From the NCBI RefSeq assembly GCF_013205055.1, contig NZ_JABMLF010000001.1, positions 124,001 through 188,000 of the forward strand: a stretch of 64,000 bases of DNA. Direction: 5' to 3'. This stretch comes from Rathayibacter sp. VKM Ac-2856. GTDB lineage: Bacteria; Actinomycetota; Actinomycetes; Actinomycetales; Microbacteriaceae. Within the stretch, counting starts at the first letter, position 1, and the number at the start of each line of letters is the position of its first letter. Of this stretch, positions 40,996 through 49,073 are shown one piece after another. The position numbers were made by a program, and so were the translations under genes. The notes beneath the pieces were generated by a model. The model made no database searches and was not told the DNA's origin. It saw only the letters and a program-made list of their open reading frames with translations.

Positions 40996-41328
40996 ATGGG
41001 GAAGCTGCACTACGACGGAACGGTCGAGATCGACTTCGAGGACCGCGTTCTCGCCCATCTGCAGATCGTGATCACCGCGAAGCTGCGGCGCAACGAGTCG
41101 TTCCTGCTGAGCTGGCGCGATGATCACAGCATGGGCGACGGTCGCAGCGCGATTTGGCTCCATCCCTCGCACGCCCTGCGCTACAAGTACTTCGGCGGAC
41201 GCATGCCTCGCATCAATCCCACCTGGATCGGCGAACTGACCACTCTTGCCAACTCCGCAGGCGGTCTTTACATCACCCCCGAGCCGGACGAGTCCGTCCG
41301 TCACGCCGGTGGGGAGGCGCTCCTGTGA
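40996..41328 (+). CDS. DUF7882 family small protein, copy 2 (110 aa, complete)
   Basis: The ATG at 40996 begins MGKLHYDGTVEIDFEDRVLA, the usual N-terminus of this Microbacteriaceae family. The strand-rich N-domain is followed by LRRNESFLLSWRDDHSMGDG and the shared block described for copy 1. Codon use looks native. No catalytic or membrane features are visible. The stop overlaps the GTG of the next gene. The paralogous pair at 1-474 has exactly the same spacing, so the module was duplicated as a unit. Confidence 0.9.
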   Translation: MGKLHYDGTVEIDFEDRVLAHLQIVITAKLRRNESFLLSWRDDHSMGDGRSAIWLHPSHALRYKYFGGRMPRINPTWIGELTTLANSAGGLYITPEPDESVRHAGGEALL

Positions 41329-41564
41329 AGCGCGTCGACATCCTCTGCGACGGCACCGTCTTCACGGTGAGCAACCGCACCGCGGAGGAGTTCCAGGCCG
41401 AGGTGGACGCTGCGCTCGCGGCTCCCGCACCGCAATGGCTCACGGTCAATCACGGCGAGGGCCGCGCGAACACAGCCCTCATCCTGATCACACCCTTCAC
41501 CGCGCTGACCATCATCACCAACGACTTCGACGACCAGAACCTGGACCGCGCCGACGTCGAGTAA
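41325..41564 (+). CDS. Small conserved protein coupled to DUF7882, copy 2 (79 aa)
   Basis: The GTG start is in the GTGA overlap with DUF7882. The product begins MKRVDILCDGTVFTVSNRT and is 73% identical to copy 1 by my count, with differences concentrated in the first ~15 and last ~10 residues. Length is identical to copy 1. The constant length and high conservation between duplicates argue for selection on the protein. Function is unknown. Confidence 0.85.
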   Translation: MKRVDILCDGTVFTVSNRTAEEFQAEVDAALAAPAPQWLTVNHGEGRANTALILITPFTALTIITNDFDDQNLDRADVE

Positions 41565-41682
41565 CCCCGACTCAGGGATCCCTCGAGCCGGCGACGTGGT
41601 TGCGGTGCAGGAACGCCGGCGCCTCTGAAGCAGAGCTCTTTCGACTCCGAACGGTCCTCAGCGCTGGAGATCGTTCGGCGTG

Positions 41683-42066
41683 TCAGCCGAGGTGGTCCTG
41701 CTGTGCTGATTCCAGGTCCGCGGTGTCGGCGTAGTCCAGGAATTCGAGGGGCGGGATGTCGGTCATCTCGTCGTTCCAGGAGGGCCGTGCGGGCTGCATG
41801 CGGCGCGTCTCCTGCTCGATGTGCGCGATCGCCTCCGCGTCGTCGGGCTCCTCGACCTCGCTGCTGTCGATCGGCACGGACCACAGCTGGCTCGCGGGAC
41901 CGATCAGCAGGTGCGCGTAGGCGCGGCCACCGCCCTCCGTGAGGACGGGGACGGAGATCACGTCTGATTTCCCGACGTCTGCGAGGGCTCTGGCGTAGCG
42001 CAGGACCGCCTTGCAGGTGAGGTCTCCGACGAGCAGATGCCCGCTCGAGTAGTGCAGCTTTCTCAT
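41683..42066 (-). CDS. Conserved hypothetical protein, third member of DUF7882 module, copy 2 (127 aa)
   Basis: The ATG at 42066 begins MRKLHYSSGHLLVGDLTCKA. It is convergent with the DUF7882 pair, as in copy 1, and clearly but distantly related to the product of 514-882. Its MRKLHY opening also resembles the MGKLHY of DUF7882 itself, so the two families might share an N-terminal strand arrangement; this is speculative. The acidic C-terminal half (SSEVEEPDDAEAIAHIEQET) probably forms a helix. No function is recognised. Confidence 0.75.
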   Translation of the reverse strand: MRKLHYSSGHLLVGDLTCKAVLRYARALADVGKSDVISVPVLTEGGGRAYAHLLIGPASQLWSVPIDSSEVEEPDDAEAIAHIEQETRRMQPARPSWNDEMTDIPPLEFLDYADTADLESAQQDHLG

Positions 42067-42156
42067 GCCACCAGATTTCCTCGAGCGGGTCGAGACGCTC
42101 AAGAGGGTTGCGGCGAACGCTCGTCTCGGGCAGACGACGATGGGGCGATCACTGGC

Positions 42157-43281
42157 TCACGATCCGGTTCTGGCCAGGGGCACGATGCCTTTGCGCTGGG
42201 TGAGTCGCGCGGCGTCGGCGATCACAGCACCTGGGTCGCCGCTGCTGCACCAGATCTCCCGCTGCCGCTGGGCTCCGGTACCGCGGTGGAGGATCCGCTC
42301 GGCGGCGGAGGACGCCGTGTCGCTGTCGCCGGCGTCTTCGAGGGCGTCTCTGACGTGATGGAGCAGGCGGGCCAGCATCGTGCGTGCGGGGACGGGGCAG
42401 CCGCTGACCGGGTCGATCAGGTCTCCGGTGATGCCGAAGCGGCTCGCGAGCCAGGACGACGCGGCGAGGACCGGGGTGGGGATCGGCAGCGGCGGCGTTC
42501 CTGCTCGGGCGTCGCGGGCGGCGGTTCCGACGAGCGCTCGGACGAGGACGGCGATGAGCGCCGCGTCCTGCGCGTGGAGCGGGACGTCGGAGATCCTCAC
42601 CTCGACGGTCGGGTGGGTGTGGGAGAGCCGCGCGTCGAAGTAGAGCATCCCCTCGTCCAGAAGGGCGCCGGAGGAGGTGACCGCGGTGACGACGCGGCGG
42701 TAGTGCGCCAGGTCCTGCCAGAGGTCCGCGGGTCCGGCGGTGGGCCGTCCCCAGGACTGGTAGCGCCAGCTCTGGTAGCCGGTGTCGGTGCCGTGCTCGA
42801 GCGGGGAGTTCGCGCTGAGCGCCAGCAGCGCCGGGAGCCAGCCGCGGATGCGGTCCAGGACGGCGATGCCCTCCTCGGGCGAGTCGATGCCGACGTGCAC
42901 GTGGAGCCCGCAGGTGAAGTGCTGCCGGGAGGTGAGGCCGAAGTGCTCCGCGATGCGGCCGTAGCGCTCGTCCTCGGAGAGGTGCGGGGTGAAGGCGGCC
43001 GGACTCGTCGCCAGCGCGACGGCGCGGCCTCCGGCGGACCGCGCCGCGTCGTCGGCGGCGCAGCGTCCCTCGAGGACGCCGGCGAGGAGGTCGGCGTGTG
43101 AGCGCTGCGGCCGGCCGACCGCCTCGATCTGCTCGGCCTTGAGCTCTGCCGTGAGCGTTCCGCTCCACGAGACGCGCGCGGCGCGCAGCAGCGCGGGAGC
43201 GATCGGCGCGGGAACGAACGTCGAGGAGTCGACGAGGAGGTACTCCTCCTCGACACCGAACGTCCGGACGCGGCTGGTCAC
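42157..43281 (-). CDS. YbdK-type carboxylate-amine ligase (GCS2 family), copy A
   Basis: The GTG at 43281 overlaps the peptidase stop by GTGA. The 374-residue protein starts RVRTFGVEEEYLLVD, the ATP-site motif of glutamate-cysteine ligase type 2, and has TCGLHVHVGIDSPEEG with the paired His and LALSANSPLEHGTDTGY. YbdK proteins ligate an amine to a carboxylate with ATP; weak glutamate-cysteine ligase activity is known for relatives. Coupling to an M20 peptidase suggests one unit makes, and the other breaks, an amide-linked metabolite. Confidence 0.9.
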   Translation of the reverse strand: MTSRVRTFGVEEEYLLVDSSTFVPAPIAPALLRAARVSWSGTLTAELKAEQIEAVGRPQRSHADLLAGVLEGRCAADDAARSAGGRAVALATSPAAFTPHLSEDERYGRIAEHFGLTSRQHFTCGLHVHVGIDSPEEGIAVLDRIRGWLPALLALSANSPLEHGTDTGYQSWRYQSWGRPTAGPADLWQDLAHYRRVVTAVTSSGALLDEGMLYFDARLSHTHPTVEVRISDVPLHAQDAALIAVLVRALVGTAARDARAGTPPLPIPTPVLAASSWLASRFGITGDLIDPVSGCPVPARTMLARLLHHVRDALEDAGDSDTASSAAERILHRGTGAQRQREIWCSSGDPGAVIADAARLTQRKGIVPLARTGS

Positions 43282-44699
43282 GGCGTCTCCTCGGCGGCGG
43301 GTCCGTCGGCCAGCTCCACCCAGAGGTGGGCGAGGACGCCGACGGCGAGCAGGAGCTCGTCGAGGTCGGCGCTCTCGTCGCTGTCGTGCCAGTTGTCCTC
43401 GGGCAGACCGGTGCCGAAGAAGACGACGGGCGCCTCGAACCGGCGGGCGAGCAGCTCGGCGGGGCCGCCGCCCGCGTTCCCCATCCGCTTCACCTCCGTC
43501 ACGCTGTAGCCGCGGCGCATCGCCCGCTCCAGAGCGTCGCTGCACCAGGTCCACGGCGTCCGATAGCCCTCCTGCGCGGTGCTGTCCGAGACGCTCACCT
43601 CGACGTGCAGCCCGGGCGGGAGGGCGTCGCGGACGAAGGCGCGCAGCTGCTCGCCCGCCTCGTGCACCGACTGCCCCGGCACGGTGCGGATGCTGATCTC
43701 CGCGGTCGCCGCCGACGGGATGACGGCGCGCGGCATGCCGGTCGGGTCGCCCGCGAGCAGGCCGACGACCTCGAGAGCGGGCCGCTCCCAGAGTCGTTCG
43801 AGGACGGTGAACCCCGGTTCGCCGGCGACGATCCGGGTGCGGGACCGGTGCAGCCAGTCGGCGTCGGAGTAGGTCAGGGCGGCGAGTTCGGCCCGCCGCT
43901 GCTCGGTGATCTCCGGGATCGTGTCGGAGAAGCCGGGCAGGGCGATGCGGCCGTCGGTGTCGTGGAGCCGCGCGAGGACGGCGGCCAGGGCGAGTGCAGC
44001 GTCGGGCGCCGCGCCGGAGACGGCGCCGCTGTGCACGTCGCGCAGGGTCCCCCGCACCTCGACGTGCGCCGACACCATGCCGCGCACGCTCGTGCACATC
44101 GCGGGCTCCCCGGCCCGCCACTGCAGGGTGTCGGAGAAGACGACGACGTCGGGCCGCACGTCCGAGCAGTGCTCGGCGAGCAGGTCGCTCAAGCCCGGGG
44201 AGCCCAGCTCCTCCTCGCCCTCGATGAGCAGCACCAGGGTCACCGGCGGCGCCTCGAGGCCCGACGCGGCCAGCAGCGCCGCCACCGACCGCACGTGCGC
44301 GAGCGCCTGCCCCTTCGCATCGGACGCGCCGCGGCCGTAGAGGCGGCCGTCGCGCAGGACCGGCTGGAACGGCGAGGTGACGCTCCACTGCTCGGCCTTC
44401 GCCGCCCGCACGTCGTGGTGGCTGTAGACGAGGACGGTCGGCGCCTCGGGATCGGGGCACTCCCACCGCGCCCGCACCGCGAACGACTCGCCGGTCGGCA
44501 GAATCTCCGCCTCGGGGAAGCCCGCCTCGCGGCACGCGCGCACCAGCCACTGGGCCGACCGCCGCAGGTCGTCCGCGTGCTCGGGCATGCCCGCGACCGA
44601 GGGGATCGACACCCACTCCGTCAGCCGTGCGCGGAAGTCGGCGTGCTGATCGCGGAGGACCTGGGCGAGGGCGTCGGGAGCGAGGGCGGTTCTGCTCAT
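43278..44699 (-). CDS. M20 family dipeptidase
   Basis: The 473-residue enzyme has the zinc ligands of the M20 family: HHDVRAAKAEQW, RGASDAKGQALAHV with the bridging Asp and IEGEEELGSPGL with the catalytic Glu. The final His lies near the C-terminus (FFGTGLPEDNWHDSDES). The middle lid domain (SVRGMVSAHVEVRGTLRDVH) is complete. Relatives cleave dipeptides or N-acyl amino acids. It is coupled to YbdK copy A, with YbdK copy B divergent 144 bases away. Confidence 0.92.
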   Translation of the reverse strand: MSRTALAPDALAQVLRDQHADFRARLTEWVSIPSVAGMPEHADDLRRSAQWLVRACREAGFPEAEILPTGESFAVRARWECPDPEAPTVLVYSHHDVRAAKAEQWSVTSPFQPVLRDGRLYGRGASDAKGQALAHVRSVAALLAASGLEAPPVTLVLLIEGEEELGSPGLSDLLAEHCSDVRPDVVVFSDTLQWRAGEPAMCTSVRGMVSAHVEVRGTLRDVHSGAVSGAAPDAALALAAVLARLHDTDGRIALPGFSDTIPEITEQRRAELAALTYSDADWLHRSRTRIVAGEPGFTVLERLWERPALEVVGLLAGDPTGMPRAVIPSAATAEISIRTVPGQSVHEAGEQLRAFVRDALPPGLHVEVSVSDSTAQEGYRTPWTWCSDALERAMRRGYSVTEVKRMGNAGGGPAELLARRFEAPVVFFGTGLPEDNWHDSDESADLDELLLAVGVLAHLWVELADGPAAEETP

Positions 44700-44843
44700 G
44701 CGTCATGACACCGCGCGCCGGGCGGGCGGCGCAGGAGGGTTGACGCGCGCCCGCACCTGGAGCGGTGACGGCGTGTGTACCCCGCGCTCCGTCGAGAAGT
44801 AAACCCTCTCGAGTGTCTGTCGGCGACTGCCGACTCTGATCGC

Positions 44844-46010
44844 ATGACCACGGTGAGCAGCGCCCCGGCGACCACGATCGCACCCGCCCTGAACGGCGCC
44901 GCCCCTCCTGTGCGCCCCGGCCTGCGCACGTTCGGGGTCGAGGAGGAGCTGCTCCTGGTCTCGGTGCAGACGGGGGAGCCCGTTCCCGTGGCCGAGGAGA
45001 TGCTGCGCGAGACGCAGCGCTCCTCGTCGCCCCTGCAGCGGGAGCTGCAGCAGGAGATGATCGAGGCGGTCACCGCGCCCTGCTTCACCGCGGCGCAGCT
45101 CGCCGATGAGGTCCTGCAGGCGCGGCGAGCGGCTGACGCCGCCGCCGCCCGGCACGGTGCCCGCGCGCTGCCGCTCGCGACGAGTCCCACCTCGACGACG
45201 CCGCATCCGAGTCTCCGGCCCCGCTACCTCGAGATGCTGGTGCGCTACGGATCGACGGCCCGCAGCGCCCTCGCATGCGGCCTCCACGTGCACGTGGGCA
45301 TCGCCGATGCGGCGGAGGGAGTCGCGGTCCTGGACCGCATCCGGGTCTGGCTCCCCGTGCTGCTGGCCCTGAGCGCGAACTCGCCCTTCGCCGACGGAGT
45401 CGACACGGGGTACGCCAGCCATCGCTCCCAGACGCTGGCGCAGTGGCCCTCGGCGGGCCCGACCGACGCTTTCGGGACCGCGGCGGCGTACGCGGCCTTC
45501 GAGGACGACCTGCTGCGCACCGGCACGCTGATGGACGCCGGGATGCTCTACCTCGATGCGAGGCTCTCGCGCAGCTACCCGACGATCGAGGTCCGCGTCG
45601 CGGACGTGTGCCTCCGGGCCGAGGACACGGCCGTCCTCGCGGCCCTGGTGCGTGCGCTCGTCGACACCGCGGCCGAGCAGTGGCGGCGCGGTGAGGAGGC
45701 GCCGGGATGCTCCGTCGCCGTGCTGCGCCTGGCGACCTGGCGGGCTCGCCGCTCGGGCATCGATGAGCAGCTCGTGCACCCGCGGACGGGGCAGCCGGCC
45801 GACGCCGTCCACGTCGTCGACGCGCTGCTGGCCGAGGTGCTCCCGGCCCTCGAGGCGAACGGCGACGGGGAGCTGGTCGTCGACGGGGTGCACCGGATCC
45901 TCTTCCGAGGCTCCGGCGCCCACTGGCAGCGCCGCGTGGCCCGCCACTCCGGGATCGAGGACGTGGCGCTGCAGCTCTGCCGCGAACTGGCCGCGGGACG
46001 GATCCGGTGA
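44844..46010 (+). CDS. YbdK-type carboxylate-amine ligase (GCS2 family), copy B
   Basis: The ATG at 44844 gives a ~28-residue low-complexity leader before LRTFGVEEELLLVSV. The family blocks ACGLHVHVGIADAAEG, LALSANSPFADGVDTGY and YLDARLSRSYPTIEVRVADV match copy A throughout, but the two differ widely, so this is an old duplication. It is divergent from the peptidase/YbdK-A pair. Two ligases around one peptidase point to a small-peptide or thiol-related pathway. The product is unknown. Confidence 0.9.
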   Translation: MTTVSSAPATTIAPALNGAAPPVRPGLRTFGVEEELLLVSVQTGEPVPVAEEMLRETQRSSSPLQRELQQEMIEAVTAPCFTAAQLADEVLQARRAADAAAARHGARALPLATSPTSTTPHPSLRPRYLEMLVRYGSTARSALACGLHVHVGIADAAEGVAVLDRIRVWLPVLLALSANSPFADGVDTGYASHRSQTLAQWPSAGPTDAFGTAAAYAAFEDDLLRTGTLMDAGMLYLDARLSRSYPTIEVRVADVCLRAEDTAVLAALVRALVDTAAEQWRRGEEAPGCSVAVLRLATWRARRSGIDEQLVHPRTGQPADAVHVVDALLAEVLPALEANGDGELVVDGVHRILFRGSGAHWQRRVARHSGIEDVALQLCRELAAGRIR

Positions 46011-46058
46011 GGGACGCGGCGCACATCCACCTGCTGACTCGGAGTCCCGTCGGCCGAT

Positions 46059-46295
46059 CGGTCATCGGGGCGTCGGCGAGTTCTTGCAGCTGCCGGTGCG
46101 GGCCGGCGTCACGCCTGCGGGAGGGCATGACCAGGGGGATGCCGATCTCTGCATGCAGGGCGGTGTCCGATCGGGTCCAACATCGCCCTGTCGGCATCAG
46201 GACTTGCGGTCGATCCTCGGAGCGTCGGGTGAGACGGATGGGTCCTGGCTCCGGAGGTGTCGCGTTGTGACGCAGCACTTGTGGTCGCCGCCGAT
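46059..46295. repeat. 237-base direct repeat, copy B
   Basis: Gap-free match to 40163-40399. Its right edge abuts a fragment of a umuC 3' end, and its left edge lies 49 bases after YbdK copy B. The hairpin is kept at 46157-46189 with one change, which turns a G-C pair into a G-U pair in a plus-strand transcript. Together with copy A it brackets about 5.7 kb. No terminal inverted repeats or transposase are seen. Confidence 0.9.
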
Positions 46296-46304
46296 AGTGC
46301 GTCC

Positions 46305-46395
46305 CCGAGGGTGCTGGCGCGGAGCGAGACCAGGTCGCTCCTCATCGTCAGCGCGCGCTGCTTGAGGACCCCGATGAGGCCTAGCCGCGCCGCCT
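46305..46395 (-). pseudogene. umuC 3'-end fragment
   Basis: The minus strand reads RLGLIGVLKQRALTMRSD then LVSLRAST, matching the tail of UmuC at about 32041-32110 (GLGGLRQRRAWTMKRDMVS). No other part of a polymerase is present. The match ends where the 237-base repeat begins, so the repeat borders a polymerase gene end here and a different gene end at copy A. Confidence 0.75.
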
Positions 46396-46423
46396 GTCTC
46401 CTCCACGGCTCTTTCGGATGTCT

Positions 46424-46429
46424 TACTCT
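46424..46429 (+). promoter_or_regulatory. Possible -10 box of a leaderless transcript
   Basis: TACTCT lies 6 bases before the GTG at 46436. This spacing is what leaderless actinobacterial genes show, and no ribosome site precedes the GTG. Confidence 0.45.
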
Positions 46430-46435
46430 GGCCGG

Positions 46436-46936
46436 GTGACGGGGACGCTCGATGATCTGCTGTCGGCGGATCCGCACCGGGTCTGGCAGGCCTCGTGGGA
46501 GGTCATCGGCACGCGCGACATCGCGCTGCTCGACCTCCTCAGGGCGGCGCTTCCGGAGATCCGTCGGGCGACGGCGGATGTCGAGCTCGGTGGGATGGTC
46601 CGGTCGAATCGTGACGCCCTCGACCACGCCCTCGCCAAGGTGCAGAGCTTCCGCCGGTGGCGGTGCTGGTGCGACGACTACCCACGACTGCTCGCCTATG
46701 ACCCCACCCGGGAGCAGGAGCGCGGCCATGCGCGAGTGCTCCGCCAGGACCGCTCCGGATGGCCGGCGACCTATGAGTGCGAATGCACGGTCTGCGGCAG
46801 CCGGTTCGATGTCGAGGAGGGCGAGCACCACGCGCTCTGGTGGCAATTGACCGCTCAGTGGTCCAGGGCACGGCCGTCGAGTGGCTGTGGTGAGGCCGAG
46901 CGGTCCGCACGGCCGTCTCGACGCTCCCCGGACTAG
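46436..46936 (+). CDS. Hypothetical protein with CxC/CxxC zinc-binding-like motif (166 aa)
   Basis: I prefer the GTG at 46436 (leaderless) to an ATG at 46418. The N-terminal ~75 residues are helical (LDDLLSADPHRVWQASWEVI, GTRDIALLDLLRAALPEIR), like a HEAT-type or immunity-protein helix pair. A second part has WRCWCDDYPRLLAYDPTREQ and a Cys cluster YECECTVCGSRFDVEEGEHH that could bind zinc. The arrangement recalls small immunity-type proteins, but I cannot name a family. Its stop lies inside the TetR operator that follows. Confidence 0.65.
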   Translation: MTGTLDDLLSADPHRVWQASWEVIGTRDIALLDLLRAALPEIRRATADVELGGMVRSNRDALDHALAKVQSFRRWRCWCDDYPRLLAYDPTREQERGHARVLRQDRSGWPATYECECTVCGSRFDVEEGEHHALWWQLTAQWSRARPSSGCGEAERSARPSRRSPD

Positions 46937-46947
46937 ACGACTGGTCT
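46933..46947. promoter_or_regulatory. TetR operator 1, TAGAC-N5-GTCTA
   Basis: TAGACGACTGGTCTA is a palindrome with 5-base arms, 21 bases before the TetR ATG at 46969. An identical 15-base sequence lies before the amidase gene. It is probably the autoregulatory operator. Confidence 0.8.
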
Positions 46948-46968
46948 AATAGTAGCTACGGTGGTCGC

Positions 46969-47556
46969 ATGCCCACTTCGGAGACCGACACCCGGCAGCA
47001 CATCCTCGACACGGCGGAGGCGCTGATGGCCCGCAAGGGCTACACCGCCGTCGGCCTGACCGAGGTGCTGTCGGAGGCCGGTGTGCCGAAGGGATCCTTC
47101 TACTACTACTTCTCCTCGAAGGAGGGGTTCGGTGAGGCGCTGATGAAGAGCTACTTCACCGGCTACCTCGCCACGATGGACCGCATCGCGAGCGACGCCT
47201 CGAAGACGGGCGCCGAGCAGCTGGCCGAGTACTGGCAGCGGTTCCACGATCTGCAGTCCTTCGACGACGGGCAGGGAAAGTGCCTGGTGGTGAAGCTCGC
47301 CGCCGAGGTCTCCGACCTGTCCGAGCCCATGCGGCTGCAGCTCGTCGACGGGACGGCCGGGATCGTCGATCACCTCGAGCGGATGATCGGCACCGGGCGG
47401 CAGGACGGGTCGGTCGCCGCGGACGAGGACCCGCGACAGTTGGCCCAGGAGCTCTACGAGGCCTGGCTCGGCGCGAGCATCATGGCCAAGGTCCGGCGCA
47501 CGCCGGAACCGCTCGGACGTGCGCTCGAACTCACCCGCGCTCGACTGCGGATCTGA
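46969..47556 (+). CDS. TetR family regulator of the amidase gene
   Basis: The 195-residue protein has a standard helix-turn-helix (ILDTAEALMARKGYTAVGLT, VLSEAGVPKGSFYYYFSSKE) and a TetR_C_16/NemR-like C-terminal half, with a Cys in DDGQGKCLVVKLAAEVSD that could sense electrophiles as NemR does. Identical operators precede this gene and the amidase. It is probably a repressor of both, released by an electrophile or an amidase substrate; this is inference. Confidence 0.92.
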   Translation: MPTSETDTRQHILDTAEALMARKGYTAVGLTEVLSEAGVPKGSFYYYFSSKEGFGEALMKSYFTGYLATMDRIASDASKTGAEQLAEYWQRFHDLQSFDDGQGKCLVVKLAAEVSDLSEPMRLQLVDGTAGIVDHLERMIGTGRQDGSVAADEDPRQLAQELYEAWLGASIMAKVRRTPEPLGRALELTRARLRI

Positions 47557-47622
47557 ACCTCGGGCCCCGCGCCCCACTCCCTTTTCCGCGGGCGCATCCG
47601 CTTCGGCTTCTCATCTCCATGG

Positions 47623-47637
47623 TAGACGACTGGTCTA
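47623..47637. promoter_or_regulatory. TetR operator 2, TAGAC-N5-GTCTA
   Basis: This site is identical over 15 bases to operator 1, with one more base pair on each side (GTAGAC and GTCTAC). It lies 18 bases before the amidase ATG, where binding would block transcription. Confidence 0.8.
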
Positions 47638-47654
47638 CTAGACCGGAACGAACC

Positions 47655-49061
47655 ATGAGCCATGACATCTTCTACCAGGACGCGACCGCGCTGGCCGCCC
47701 GCATCCGCTCGGGGGAGCTCACCTCCGTCGAGGTCGTCCAGGCACACCTGGAGCGCATAGCGTCGGTCGATCCGATGATCAACGCGATCGTCACGATCAA
47801 CGAGAACGCCCTCGCTGACGCGAAGGCTGCCGACGACGCGCTCGCCGCGGGGGAGGACGTCGGACCGCTGCACGGCGTCCCCTTCACCGTGAAGGACTCC
47901 ATCGACACCGCGGGCGTCCTCACGCAGCGCGGCTCGCCGATCTTCCGGGGCCGCACCCCGCAGAAGGACGCGGTGAGCGCGGCCCGGATGAAGGCGGCCG
48001 GCGGCATCCTCCTCGCGAAGACGAACCTGCCCGAGTTCTCCTACTCGACCGAGAGCGTGAATCTGCTCTCCGGACGCACGAGCAACCCGTGGAATCTCGA
48101 CCGCACCCCCGGAGGCTCCAGTGGCGGCGAATCCGCGGCCATCGCCGCGGGACTCAGCCCCATCGGGCTCGGCACCGACCTGGCGATCTCGGTCCGCGGC
48201 CCGGCAGCGCAGACCGGAATCGCCGCCATCAAGCCCACCCACGGCCGGATCCCGATGACCGGCGTCTGGCCGCGCGTCCCCCGCCGCGACTGGCATGTCG
48301 GCCCCATGGCCCGCACCGTCCGCGACCTCGAGCTCGGCTACTCGATCCTCCGCGGCCCGGACGGCGAAGACGGCTTCGCCGTCACCCCGGCCGGCTTCGA
48401 CGCCGGCCGGCGCGACGCTGCTCCCGAGCAGCTGCGCGTGGGCTGGTTCACCGACTCCGGCCTCGGCCCGGTCGACCCGGAGGTCGCCAGCACCGTCCGC
48501 GCCGCCGCCGAAGCGCTCGCAGCCGCCGGCGTGCACGTCGAAGAGGTCGACATCCCCGCCCTGCACCGGGACAATCCGCTGGCGCTGTTCGACAAGCAGC
48601 ACGTCATGGAGCTCAAGCCCGCGATGGCCGAGGCCACCGCCGGACACGAGGACGAGCGGTTCACGATGTCCCGGGCCATGCTCGCCACTCCCGACACGTC
48701 GATCGAGGACTACATCGCCGCCGAGCAGGGGTTCGAACGCCTCCGCGACGCCTACGCGGAGTACTTCGCCCGCTTCGACGCGCTCCTGCTCCCGGTCCTG
48801 CCGATCCCCGCGCACGAGCACGACGCGACCGAGTTCGTCATCGACGGGCAGACCGTCCATGCCGCCCACATTCAGACGTTCACCGTGCAGTTCAACATCA
48901 CCGGCCTGCCCGCTCTCTCGATGAGGTTCGGCACCAGCACCGACGGCCTCCCCATCGGCGTGCAGATCGCCGCCTCCTGGCACGCCGAATCGACCGTCTC
49001 CGCCGTCGCCTCCCTGCTCGAATCCGTCAGCCCCGTCCGCGACCAGCACCCCGAGATCTAG
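47655..49061 (+). CDS. Amidase signature family protein
   Basis: The ATG at 47655 yields 468 residues. The Ser-cisSer-Lys site is visible: HGVPFTVKDSIDTAG (Lys), TPGGSSGGESAAIAAGL (cis-Ser) and GTDLAISVRGPAAQTG (Ser nucleophile). The usual GTDxGGSxRxPA is changed to GTDLAISVRGPA, so the Gly-Gly before the nucleophile is lost, which may alter the oxyanion hole. Relatives hydrolyse amides or act in GatA-type transfer. It is under a TetR operator and followed after 12 bases by a small gene. Confidence 0.9.
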   Translation: MSHDIFYQDATALAARIRSGELTSVEVVQAHLERIASVDPMINAIVTINENALADAKAADDALAAGEDVGPLHGVPFTVKDSIDTAGVLTQRGSPIFRGRTPQKDAVSAARMKAAGGILLAKTNLPEFSYSTESVNLLSGRTSNPWNLDRTPGGSSGGESAAIAAGLSPIGLGTDLAISVRGPAAQTGIAAIKPTHGRIPMTGVWPRVPRRDWHVGPMARTVRDLELGYSILRGPDGEDGFAVTPAGFDAGRRDAAPEQLRVGWFTDSGLGPVDPEVASTVRAAAEALAAAGVHVEEVDIPALHRDNPLALFDKQHVMELKPAMAEATAGHEDERFTMSRAMLATPDTSIEDYIAAEQGFERLRDAYAEYFARFDALLLPVLPIPAHEHDATEFVIDGQTVHAAHIQTFTVQFNITGLPALSMRFGTSTDGLPIGVQIAASWHAESTVSAVASLLESVSPVRDQHPEI

Positions 49062-49073
49062 GAGCAGACCGTC

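Noticed and set aside
40163-46295. Composite transposon
   Set aside because: The repeats carry no transposase, no terminal inverted repeats and no visible target duplication, so I describe only direct repeats.
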